A stretch of 8,956 nt of DNA from Nitrospirota bacterium (GTDB taxonomy: Bacteria; Nitrospirota; Nitrospiria; Nitrospirales; Nitrospiraceae). The position numbers and the translations under genes were made by a program. The notes below the pieces were generated by a model. That model ran no database searches. It had not been told where the DNA came from and saw only the letters and a program-made list of their open reading frames with translations. The DNA lies in contig JACQCB010000067.1 of the NCBI GenBank assembly GCA_016201805.1, forward strand, positions 1 through 8,956, written 5' to 3'. Shown here piece by piece: positions 1 to 6,429 of the stretch. Each line of letters opens with the position of its first letter. Position 1 is the stretch's first letter.

Positions 1-416
1 ACGGTCTCCGGCAGCAGGATGGAATAGGTCGCCGCCAGATAGTCGGCCCATCCCGCCTCCGACCGAACCAGGACAAGAAAAATCAGGCCGGACAGCCCCG
101 AGAGGCCGACCAGCGTCCTCAAGAAGATCATCGGCGTGGCACTCGTGACGTGCCTGCCCACAAGGCCGGCCAGAAGCCCGATGGCGCCTTTGGTCATCAC
201 ATTGAGCCAGACGTTTCCGGCCGAGAAGAGGTCTTGAACGAAGCCCAGCGCCAACCCGACCAACAGCCCTTCGATCTCGCCACCCAGGAATCCCACCAGG
301 CAGGCCGCCACAAGACACAGGTCCGGACCAACCCCGGCCACACTGACGTGACGAAGCAGCGTCGCCTGGACCGGAACCAGCCCGAACACCAACCCGGCAT
401 AGAGTGGAAGCTTCAC
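1..416 (-). CDS. mreD: Rod shape-determining protein MreD (partial, N-terminal part)
   Basis: This is the N-terminal 138 codons of an integral membrane protein of the elongasome, which links MreB/MreC to peptidoglycan synthesis at the lateral wall. Reading the minus strand from the GTG at 416 gives a continuous hydrophobic frame to the window edge. It has several membrane segments and the MreD-like stretch GLLVGLALGFVQDLFSAGN at about residues 50-68, in which the Q-D pair after a Gly-rich helix is typical of the family. The GTG shares four bases (GTGA) with the mreC stop codon, and a GGTGAG sequence lies just upstream, so translation is probably coupled to mreC. The order mreB-mreC-mreD supports the assignment, since MreD is poorly conserved in sequence. 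The 3' end is outside the window. Confidence 0.9.
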   Translation of the reverse strand, partial: MKLPLYAGLVFGLVPVQATLLRHVSVAGVGPDLCLVAACLVGFLGGEIEGLLVGLALGFVQDLFSAGNVWLNVMTKGAIGLLAGLVGRHVTSATPMIFLRTLVGLSGLSGLIFLVLVRSEAGWADYLAATYSILLPET

Positions 417-1294
417 GGCTTGTGCTCACCGGATGAGCCGGTCGATGAAGCCGCCGGGGCCGCCTCGGCCTCCCCGAGCGGGCGGGGATCGATAATGACC
501 AGAACCTCTTCGTATTTGTGCGAATCCGCCTCCGGCACAATTTCTGCCGACTGAAAGAGGTCGTCCTCCTCCTTCTCGGTTCGCGTGATCGTCCCGATGG
601 CCAGCCCCCTGGGAAACCCGCCGGTCAAGCCCGAGGTCACGACCACGTCGCCGGCCCGGACCGTGGAGAGGAGAGGGATGTATTTCAGGCGGGCACGGCC
701 GTCCGCAGTGCCTGCGACGATGCCTTCCTCCCTCGTGCGTTGGATCAAGCCCGTCACCGCGTTGTTGGGGTCGGTGATCAGCAACACGACCGACGAGAAG
801 GGGGAGGTCTTCACCACCCGCCCCACCACCCCATCCGGGGTCATGACGCCCATTTCGACTCGAATGCCGTCCCGCTCGCCCTTGTTCAGCACGACGCTCC
901 GATACCAGTTGGTCGCGTCGCGGCCGATGATCTGCGCCGCGACGGTGCCGGGCTTCAGCCGCTCCTTAAATTCGAGCAGCTTGGCGAGGCGCTGGCTGGC
1001 GGCCACCATTTCCTGCAACTCGACGTTCCGGCCACGCAACTGCTGGAGTTCCCGGTGCAAGTGCCGGTTCTCTTCCGCGACGTGGTGCAAGGCGACATAG
1101 CCCTCCCACGTATCCCGCACACTGCGATCCAGCGTGGAAAAGGCATCGAGTGGAAGCGTGACGATCTGGGCCAGCGGCTGCCCGATGCTCCGGAGCAGAC
1201 CTCGGCTCTGTTTGGGAAGCAGGAAGACGAGGGACAGCAGCAGCACCGCCAACAGCAGCAGCCCCCGCCTTGTTCCGGAAGTCGTACGAAACAT
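413..1294 (-). CDS. mreC: Rod shape-determining protein MreC
   Basis: MreC is a bitopic inner-membrane protein whose periplasmic part contacts MreD and PBP2 and helps activate wall elongation. The 293-residue product has a short basic N-terminus and one membrane segment at about residues 11-26. A heptad-like helix at about 61-110, rich in Leu, Glu and Arg, is the dimer coiled coil. The beta-barrel domain follows at about 116-270, with the typical stretch SVVLNKGERDGIRVEMGV and a VTSGLTGGFPRGLAIG motif. The tail is Ala/Ser/Gly-rich and probably disordered. Two ATGs compete: 1300 abuts the GGCGG sequence with no spacing, whereas 1294 has it 6 bases upstream, so 1294 is preferred (two residues shorter). 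The gene lies 27-33 bases after mreB and overlaps mreD by 4 bases, which indicates one operon. Confidence 0.95.
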   Translation of the reverse strand: MFRTTSGTRRGLLLLAVLLLSLVFLLPKQSRGLLRSIGQPLAQIVTLPLDAFSTLDRSVRDTWEGYVALHHVAEENRHLHRELQQLRGRNVELQEMVAASQRLAKLLEFKERLKPGTVAAQIIGRDATNWYRSVVLNKGERDGIRVEMGVMTPDGVVGRVVKTSPFSSVVLLITDPNNAVTGLIQRTREEGIVAGTADGRARLKYIPLLSTVRAGDVVVTSGLTGGFPRGLAIGTITRTEKEEDDLFQSAEIVPEADSHKYEEVLVIIDPRPLGEAEAAPAASSTGSSGEHKP

Positions 1295-1327
1295 GGCCAT
1301 CCGCCTGCGGGCCGGGAAGTGAACCCC

Positions 1328-2377
1328 CTAGCGGGAGCTGCTACACTGCGACATCACCGAGACCTTGCGGAGCAGATCCAGTTCGTCCAGGATCTTGCCG
1401 ACCCCCAGCACCACGGACGTCAGGGGGTCGTCCACCGTAATGATCGGCAGGTTCGTTTCCTCTCGAAACCGCATGTCCATGCCTTTCAACAAGGACCCGC
1501 CGCCGGTCAACACAATGCCTCGATCGATGATATCGCCTGCCAGCTCCGGGGGGGTATTCTCCAGCGCCACCTTGATCGCGTTGACGATCGTCCCGATGGG
1601 CTCCTGGAGCGCTTCCCGGATCTCGGCGTCATCCACCACCAGAGTGCGTGGAATGCCCGAGATCAGATCCCGCCCTTTAATCGACATCGTTTTTTTCTCC
1701 TCGAACGGGTAGGCCGATCCGATCTCCACCTTGATCCGCTCGGCCATGTGCTCCCCGATGAGGAGGTTGTATTTCTTCTTCACGTAACTCATGATCGCGT
1801 CGTCCATCCGATCGCCCGCCACTTTGACGGATTCGCTATAGACGATCCCCCCCAGGGAGATGACCGCGATATCGGTCGTGCCGCCCCCGACGTCCACCAC
1901 CATGTTGCCGGACGGCTCCGTAATCGGGAGCCCGGCCCCGATCGCCGCCGCCACCGGCTCTTCGATGAGATAGACCTCCCGCGCCCCGGCCAGCTCGGCC
2001 GAATCCCGCACCGCCCGTTGCTCCACCTGCGTGATCCGGGACGGCACGCCGATGATGATGCGGGGGCGCACGAAGGTGCTCCGATTGTGCGCCTTGGTGA
2101 TGAAATACTTCAGCATCCGCTCGGCCATTTCAAAATCCGCGATCACGCCCTCTTTCATCGGCCTGATGGCGGTAATATTCCCCGGCGTCCGGCCGAGCAT
2201 TTTCTTGGCTTCCGCCCCGACCGCCAGGACCTTCTCGGTTTTCTTCTCCACGGCCACGACCGAGGGTTCGTTCAGCACGATGCCTTTGCCCCGGACGTAG
2301 ACCAGGGTGGTCGCGGTCCCCAGATCGATGGCCAGATCGTTCGAGAACCAGCCTAAGACGTCACCCGTAAAGCCCAC
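1328..2377 (-). CDS. mreB: Rod shape-determining protein MreB (bacterial actin)
   Basis: MreB is a cytoplasmic actin-like ATPase that forms membrane-bound filaments guiding lateral peptidoglycan synthesis. The 349-residue length is normal. Visible actin-fold motifs are phosphate-1 DLGTATT (residues 18-24), IEEPVAAAIGAG (138-149), phosphate-2 DVGGGTTD (162-169), the adenine-side ERIKVEIGSAYP (213-224) and the adenosine motif TGGGSLLKG (291-299). The N-terminal GFTGDVLGWFSN could form the membrane-binding amphipathic segment. The start is GTG, chosen because a strong AGGGAGGA ribosome site lies 5 bases upstream and the length matches the family. The last ten residues, Ser- and Cys-containing, are unremarkable in position but unlike the usual basic tail. 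It is followed by mreC and preceded by the RDD gene, 66 bases away, with no convincing promoter or terminator between them. Confidence 0.98.
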   Translation of the reverse strand: MGFTGDVLGWFSNDLAIDLGTATTLVYVRGKGIVLNEPSVVAVEKKTEKVLAVGAEAKKMLGRTPGNITAIRPMKEGVIADFEMAERMLKYFITKAHNRSTFVRPRIIIGVPSRITQVEQRAVRDSAELAGAREVYLIEEPVAAAIGAGLPITEPSGNMVVDVGGGTTDIAVISLGGIVYSESVKVAGDRMDDAIMSYVKKKYNLLIGEHMAERIKVEIGSAYPFEEKKTMSIKGRDLISGIPRTLVVDDAEIREALQEPIGTIVNAIKVALENTPPELAGDIIDRGIVLTGGGSLLKGMDMRFREETNLPIITVDDPLTSVVLGVGKILDELDLLRKVSVMSQCSSSR

Positions 2378-2443
2378 CGTGTCCTCCCTTCGTCAGCCTT
2401 GCCCTGAGGTGACTGTTGTCTGTTTCCGTGGGAACCTTACCCG

Positions 2444-2902
2444 TCAGTCTCGGATATCCAGTTGTCCCGCATCCAAAACCTGCGTACGCGCAATCTCATC
2501 GCCCAGCCGAACCCCTTGCTCGTTTCCAATGACCAGCAGGCCTTCGAACACCACAAGGGCAGCCGCCAAGGCCCACCCGACGTAGGGAACCGGAAAGAGG
2601 AGGTAGGCCAGGGCCAGGGGCAAATTCCGGATGATGGACTCCTTGAAGCCGGCCACTTCGTGTGTGTGCGGGATGACGGTCTGTAGGCCGATCAGTCGCT
2701 TCCCGACGCTGCGTCCTCCGGAAAATCCGTCGGCAATCAAGATATAGCCCAATCCCGCCAGCCAGCCGACCGGCAAAACCAGCCTGCCGGCTGCAGCAAC
2801 GATGATCACATCCACGAACTTGGCGATCAAGCGATTGAGGACCTGCGCTTTGGGATAGACTCCAGCGCCCAAAGGGCTTGTCCCCTGTCCCTCCTCTGCC
2901 AA
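2444..2902 (-). CDS. RDD family membrane protein
   Basis: This is a small integral membrane protein of about 152 residues of the RDD family (named for conserved Arg and Asp residues), whose general function is unknown; some members are linked to transport of ions or small solutes. The conserved features are NRLIAKFVDVIIV near the start (R and D), then GRSVGKRLIGLQTV and ESIIRNLPLALAYL. About three hydrophobic stretches are visible. The start is uncertain because the frame has no ATG: TTG codons occur at 2917 (almost leaderless), 2902 (GAGG 7 bases upstream, chosen here) and 2872 (AGGGG 9 bases upstream). The gene has a sigma70-like promoter directly upstream and lies 66 bases before mreB, so it may be the first gene of the mre operon. 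Nothing in its sequence ties it to cell shape. Confidence 0.85.
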   Translation of the reverse strand: MAEEGQGTSPLGAGVYPKAQVLNRLIAKFVDVIIVAAAGRLVLPVGWLAGLGYILIADGFSGGRSVGKRLIGLQTVIPHTHEVAGFKESIIRNLPLALAYLLFPVPYVGWALAAALVVFEGLLVIGNEQGVRLGDEIARTQVLDAGQLDIRD

Positions 2903-2927
2903 ATGCTCGCCTCGCAATGAATGAACA

Positions 2928-2956
2928 AGTATAGCAAACTCCCTGCTGGATCACAA
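2928..2956 (-). promoter_or_regulatory. Predicted sigma70-like promoter for the RDD-mreBCD unit
   Basis: On the minus strand TTGTGA (2956-2951) is followed by a 17-base spacer and TATACT (2933-2928). The match is 4 of 6 to the -35 and 5 of 6 to the -10 consensus. The expected transcript start is near 2921, leaving a leader of about 20 bases before the chosen TTG. This is pattern matching only. Confidence 0.5.
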
Positions 2957-3060
2957 ACCACCTCGCAAAACCGGATACGCAATCGACGCAGTCCCTTCGC
3001 GCAGCCCGCCGGAGGGTTTTCGCAAGGCAAAACGATTTGCCGCCTGAAGCCGTTTCCACC

Positions 3061-3089
3061 TTGCCTTTGAACCCGCTGCTCGGTACAAT
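3061..3089 (+). promoter_or_regulatory. Predicted sigma70-like promoter for the SurA-like gene
   Basis: TTGCCT (3061-3066), a 17-base spacer and TACAAT (3084-3089) form a good sigma70-type promoter. Its expected transcript start is near 3096. A GGAGA ribosome site at 3102-3106, seven to eight bases before the ATG at 3113, completes a compact leader. It is divergent from the promoter at 2928-2956, about 100 bases away; the stretch between the two shows nothing recognisable. Confidence 0.6.
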
Positions 3090-3112
3090 TCCACCCAGCA
3101 TGGAGAACCGAC

Positions 3113-3811
3113 ATGATTAAACTGATGCGGGAAGGCGCGCACAAGTATCCCTGGCTGTTGAAATCCATCATGGGCACCCTGGCCATCGCCTTTGTGATCA
3201 CCATGGGCTGGTGGGGGTTCGGGGAACAGGAAACGAATGCGGTCGTCTCGGTGGGAGACCTGACGGTCACGCGGGACGAATATCGGCGCACCTTCGAAAA
3301 CACCTACCGGTTCTACAAAGAAAACGTCCAGGGGGATTTCAAGGAAGAAACGTTGAAGCAGTTCGTGATCGACGGGCTGATCGAAAACAAAATTTGGACC
3401 CTGGCCGCCAAGGACATGGGCTTGTCCGTCAGCCCCGCTGAGCTGCGCGACAGCATCACGCAGCGCAAGGACTTCCAACGCAACGGCGCGTTCGACCCCG
3501 ACGTGTATCGACGAATCCTGGCGGCCAACCGCCTCACGCCTGCCCTCTTCGAATCGCTCTACACCGTCGAGTTATTGAGTGCCAAGGCCATGACCGTGGT
3601 CCGCGACTCCGTGGCCCTCACGCCGGCCGAGATCGCCGAAGCGCAAGCTCTCATGGCCCGCCAACCTGAAACCCAGCCGAATCCAGGCCAATCGGCCGGC
3701 GAGCGGATCCTCCAGGACTTCCTGATGCAGAAGCAGCAACGCGCCCTCCTGGCCTACAAGGAATCCATGAAGGCGCGGCTCCCCATCAAGATTCACAAGG
3801 AACTGCTCTAG
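3113..3811 (+). CDS. Membrane-anchored SurA/PpiD N-terminal-domain protein lacking a PPIase domain
   Basis: This is probably a periplasmic chaperone for envelope proteins, of 232 residues. A short basic N-terminus (MIKLMREGAHKYPW) precedes a membrane segment at about 16-36, as in PpiD. The SurA-type N-terminal chaperone domain follows at about 40-170, seen in AVVSVGDLTVTRDEYRRTFE (43-62) and the FDPDVYRRIL stretch (127-136). After VALTPAEI (168-174), where parvulin-type family members enter the catalytic domain, this protein has only a Pro/Gln-rich linker (about 183-196). It then has a final helix (QKQQRALLAYKESMKARLPI) resembling the end of complete SurA-like proteins. It should therefore bind clients but not isomerise prolines. 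The start is fixed by GGAGA seven to eight bases upstream and a promoter. The stop TAG lies inside the left tip of the repeat at 3806-3965. It is convergent with queA. Confidence 0.85.
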   Translation: MIKLMREGAHKYPWLLKSIMGTLAIAFVITMGWWGFGEQETNAVVSVGDLTVTRDEYRRTFENTYRFYKENVQGDFKEETLKQFVIDGLIENKIWTLAAKDMGLSVSPAELRDSITQRKDFQRNGAFDPDVYRRILAANRLTPALFESLYTVELLSAKAMTVVRDSVALTPAEIAEAQALMARQPETQPNPGQSAGERILQDFLMQKQQRALLAYKESMKARLPIKIHKELL

Positions 3812-3965
3812 CAGGCGGCTGAAAAAGTCCCCCAACTTCGTTCTCGGTCGCTCCGCCACTCAACGTACCGGTTCACCGTACGCCTCGTGGCCTTCGCTCC
3901 CTGCGGCCTCGTTGGCTGGCCTTTTTGAGCAGCCCGATTTCTCATTTTCCGACAGCCTGCTAGAG
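3806..3965. repeat. Imperfect palindromic intergenic element between convergent genes
   Basis: The outer tips are a perfect 11-base inverted repeat: CTCTAGCAGGC at 3806-3816 and its complement at 3955-3965. Further in, GGCTGAAAAAG (3817-3827) faces CTTTTTGAGCAGCC (3921-3934). The right arm carries an extra segment of about 20 bases (3935-3954) that the left arm lacks. The centre has a hairpin, CGTA-C-CGGT-TC-ACCG-TACG (3864-3882), with one bulged C. The opposed A-tract and T-tract could serve as a two-way terminator for the chaperone gene and queA. No transposase is present. I recall similar elements (gctgaaaaagtcc...cctttttgagcagc) scattered between genes in Nitrospira-like genomes, which is memory and not a search. 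Both flanking genes end with TAG in the 11-base tips. Confidence 0.75.
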
Positions 3966-4979
3966 GATCAGCATTGCGTCGCCGTAGCTGTAAAACCGGT
4001 ACCGTTCTTTGACCGCTTCCTCGTAGGCTTCCCGCAATCGCTCTCGACCGGCAAAGGCCGACACCAACATCAACAGGGTGGTGCGGGGCAGGTGGAAGTT
4101 GGTCATCAACGCATCCACCGTCCGGAACCGATAGCCCGGCACGACAAACAAGTTGGTGTCGCCCTGTGTCGGCTGCAAGCCCCCCTGTTCGTCGGTCGCC
4201 GCCTCCAAGGCGCGGACCGCCGTCGTGCCGACCGCCACCACCCGCCCCCCTGCGGCCTTGGCCAGACGGACCGCCGCAACCGCTTCCGCCGTGACCTCGA
4301 TCCGCTCCGGCGACATGACGTGGTCCTCGATGCGTTCGGTTTGCACCGGACGGAACGTTCCTGGCCCCACATGGAGCGTCACGGTTGTCAGTGAAACGCC
4401 TCGCACGCGCAACGCAGCCAGCAAGTCTTGCGTAAAATGCAAACTGGCCGTCGGAGCCGCCACAGCTCCTTCGACTCTTGCAAAGACCGTCTGATACCAA
4501 TGACGGTCTTCCTCCCTCGGCAATCGCTTGATATAAGGCGGCAAGGGCATCACTCCGATAGCACCGATCGCCTCCCTCACCGAACGCTCGCTCGTCAAGT
4601 GGACAACTGTCCCCGAGGACCCTTGACTGATGACCGACGCCGACAGTCCCCCCTCAAACTCGATGATTTGTCCCGGCGACACTTTCCCTTTGAGCAAGAC
4701 TTCCCACCGGTCTTGCGCCAGCTCCTTGATCAATAGGAGATCGACTTTGCCCCCGCCTGGCCGTTTCCTGCCGAACAAACGGGCCGCCAGCACTTTCGTG
4801 TCGTTCACCACCAACAGGTCGCCAGGGCTGAGCAAGGAGGGCAGGTCCGATACGTGCCGATGGAAACAGGCCCCGCCAGGACGAGACAGCACCAGCAGGC
4901 GAGCCTGGTCTCTGGGCTCGACGGGTCGGTCGGCAATGAGAGCGGGGTCGAAAGGAAAATCGAAATCAGACAGCAACAT
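3960..4979 (-). CDS. queA: S-adenosylmethionine:tRNA ribosyltransferase-isomerase QueA
   Basis: QueA transfers and isomerises the ribosyl part of SAM onto preQ1 at tRNA position 34, giving epoxyqueuosine, the penultimate step of queuosine synthesis in the cytoplasm. The 339-residue length is normal. Family motifs in order are DLLVVNDTKVLAARLFGRK (54-72), MPLPPYIKR (144-152), YQTVFARVEGAVAAPTASLHF (162-182), LHVGPGTFRPV (202-212), VGTTAVRALEA (250-260) and TNFHLPRTTLLMLVSAFAG (293-311). The C-terminus YSYGDAMLIL is the usual family end. The frame stays open upstream to 5102, but the ATG at 4979 begins MLLSDFDFPFDP, the normal QueA N-terminus. It overlaps the SpoIID-like stop by one base (TGATG). 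There is no good ribosome site, so reinitiation after the upstream gene is likely. Confidence 0.97.
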   Translation of the reverse strand: MLLSDFDFPFDPALIADRPVEPRDQARLLVLSRPGGACFHRHVSDLPSLLSPGDLLVVNDTKVLAARLFGRKRPGGGKVDLLLIKELAQDRWEVLLKGKVSPGQIIEFEGGLSASVISQGSSGTVVHLTSERSVREAIGAIGVMPLPPYIKRLPREEDRHWYQTVFARVEGAVAAPTASLHFTQDLLAALRVRGVSLTTVTLHVGPGTFRPVQTERIEDHVMSPERIEVTAEAVAAVRLAKAAGGRVVAVGTTAVRALEAATDEQGGLQPTQGDTNLFVVPGYRFRTVDALMTNFHLPRTTLLMLVSAFAGRERLREAYEEAVKERYRFYSYGDAMLIL

Positions 4980-6154
4980 CAGGGCATGGACGAGGACGCG
5001 GCGGCGATCCGGTCCCAGGCCTTGAGCTCGGTCCCAGGAAAGTAGTAGCGCAAGATCGTAGCAAAGGGATAGCCAAGACCGGCCATCTCCTTCGCCCCCC
5101 ACTGGCAGAGCCCCACGGCATGGCCGGCTCCCCGTCCCGTGAGCACGACGGTCTGCCCCACCGCTTCCACCTCAAACTGGGTGCTCGGAATCACGGCATA
5201 GCCCACCAGACGCCGAAGATCTTCGCCTCGCAAGATCAACTCGCCTTGCGCATGCAGCAGCCTCAGCTTGGCCACCCGGCCGGCTGGGCTATAGGCAAAG
5301 GGCGTGAGGCTCGCAATGGCGCCCACCGCGATCCCCTGCCGCTTGAGGTTGCTCTCCAGGTCCTGCAGTTTAAATTCAGCCCGCCATTGATAATAGGGAG
5401 AATTCTTGTCGAAGGGACATTCCACCCCCTTCAGGTACGGCAGGTCCTTCGACCAGACATTCATGGCATCCTCGGTCGGCCCCGCGGCGGTTGACGAGAA
5501 GGCCGCGAGAATGGGCGTCCCCCCGTAGGTCAGCACCAGACCGCGCGTCGTCTCCACCGCCTGCTGCACCCGCTGATCCAAACCCTGCCGGCCGCGATAG
5601 ACCTGATCCTGAGTCCCGGCAACCACATCGTAGTCGCGCGATCGAGCGGCCAGGCGTTGGTAGAGGACATAGGTTCTGGCCACGACCGCCTGGACTTTGA
5701 GGGCTTCCGGATGCCAGCCGGAATGCATTTCCGAGGGGACCACTCCCTTGACATACTCCTCCAGATCCACCGCATTGAGCACGGCCAAGCCTTTTTCTTT
5801 GGCCATGATCTGGAGCGTCCCTCCCACCACGAGGGAATTGGCATCCGTGGCGACCGTGAGGTCTTCCTCTTGCCCCTTGACCGTCACGCTGTCGGCCGTG
5901 AACGTCCGCCCGTTCGCACCGCTCACAAGCACACCGCCCCACCCGCTCCCGCTCGAACCCACGGTGACGACCAGAGGACTTCCAAGCAGCCGTTCTTCTC
6001 CACCCGATGAACGGACCACCAGACCTCGGTCAGCCGAGAGCACCACCTGCCGGACGTCCTGCATCAACAAGACACGGATGGGGTCCGCCGCCTGGACCGG
6101 CGCCGCCAGCATGGCCGCTCCCACCATTCCGTAGATAACCGACAGCCGACGCAT
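4979..6154 (-). CDS. Exported SpoIID/LytB-domain protein (probable peptidoglycan lytic transglycosylase)
   Basis: This is an exported protein of 391 residues with a SpoIID/LytB domain. SpoIID itself cleaves glycan strands as a lytic transglycosylase, and homologues in Gram-negatives are presumed wall enzymes. A signal peptide spans about residues 1-23 (MRRLSVIYGM...APVQAA). The core motif VVPSEMHSGWHPEALKVQA begins near 138 and holds the family's catalytic Glu (E142 here); ARTY follows. Further motifs are FSSTAAGPTED (about 219-229), CPFDKNSPYYQW and the C-terminal GHAVGLCQWGAKEMA (344-358). The start is the ATG at 6154, which has GGTGAG 5 bases upstream and gives a clean signal peptide. The GTG at 6175 would add seven residues and overlap the upstream gene. 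It lies 5 bases after the DUF2905 gene and overlaps queA by one base. The name spoIID is withheld because nothing suggests sporulation. Confidence 0.93.
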   Translation of the reverse strand: MRRLSVIYGMVGAAMLAAPVQAADPIRVLLMQDVRQVVLSADRGLVVRSSGGEERLLGSPLVVTVGSSGSGWGGVLVSGANGRTFTADSVTVKGQEEDLTVATDANSLVVGGTLQIMAKEKGLAVLNAVDLEEYVKGVVPSEMHSGWHPEALKVQAVVARTYVLYQRLAARSRDYDVVAGTQDQVYRGRQGLDQRVQQAVETTRGLVLTYGGTPILAAFSSTAAGPTEDAMNVWSKDLPYLKGVECPFDKNSPYYQWRAEFKLQDLESNLKRQGIAVGAIASLTPFAYSPAGRVAKLRLLHAQGELILRGEDLRRLVGYAVIPSTQFEVEAVGQTVVLTGRGAGHAVGLCQWGAKEMAGLGYPFATILRYYFPGTELKAWDRIAAASSSMP

Positions 6155-6159
6155 GGGAC

Positions 6160-6426
6160 TCACCGTTTGGACCACAGATACAACAGCAGACTTACCACAA
6201 TACTGATGACCACACTGGTAGCCAGGGGAACGTACAAGGTAAACTGGTCCCGCTTGATCAGAATATCGCCGGGCAGCTTGCCGAACCAGCCAAGGAATTG
6301 ACCAAGAAATTGGCCGAACCCGCCGGGGCCATAGCCCTTACCGAGCACTGTGAAGAGCGCGCCGGCGAGGACGAGGACGATGCCGAGAAAGATCAAGACC
6401 CTGCCTAAGCCGGTCCAGTCCTCCAC
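6160..6426 (-). CDS. DUF2905 family small membrane protein
   Basis: This is an 88-residue inner-membrane protein of unknown function, matching the DUF2905 family. It has two membrane segments (about 7-27 and 67-86) around a Gly-rich connector containing the family signature GKLPGDILIKRDQFTLYVPL (49-68). The start is GTG, supported by GAGG 6 bases upstream, and it lies 3 bases after the asd stop. In many bacteria such proteins are encoded next to queA or envelope genes, and the tight spacing here (3 bases before, 5 bases after) places it firmly in the same transcription unit. No enzymatic residues can be inferred. Confidence 0.9.
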   Translation of the reverse strand: MEDWTGLGRVLIFLGIVLVLAGALFTVLGKGYGPGGFGQFLGQFLGWFGKLPGDILIKRDQFTLYVPLATSVVISIVVSLLLYLWSKR

Positions 6427-6429
6427 GGG

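Noticed and set aside
518..2356. A 612-codon open frame on the plus strand opposite mreC and mreB
   Set aside because: It is antisense to two well-recognised genes. Its composition (His, Arg, Asp, Pro rich, no family motif) is what the complement of GC-rich coding DNA gives.
2378..2443. A separate promoter or terminator between the RDD gene and mreB
   Set aside because: No -10/-35 pair or stem followed by a T-tract could be found; only the mreB ribosome site is clear.
2496..3478. Overlapping minus-strand frames running through the divergent promoter region and into the chaperone gene
   Set aside because: They cross two predicted promoters, overlap the RDD and chaperone genes in other frames, and resemble no protein family.
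3806..3965. CRISPR repeat, tRNA or IS end as explanation of the palindrome
   Set aside because: There is one symmetric unit with no spacer series, no tRNA fold or T-loop sequence, and no transposase or target duplication visible beyond the tips.
3808..4500. A minus-strand frame ending inside the palindromic element
   Set aside because: It is an out-of-frame shadow of queA continuing into the repeat; small proteins predicted from such repeats are artefacts.
4980..5102. N-terminal extension of queA by 41 residues
   Set aside because: The extension lies within the SpoIID-like gene in another frame, and QueA proteins start at the equivalent of the MLLSDFDF sequence.
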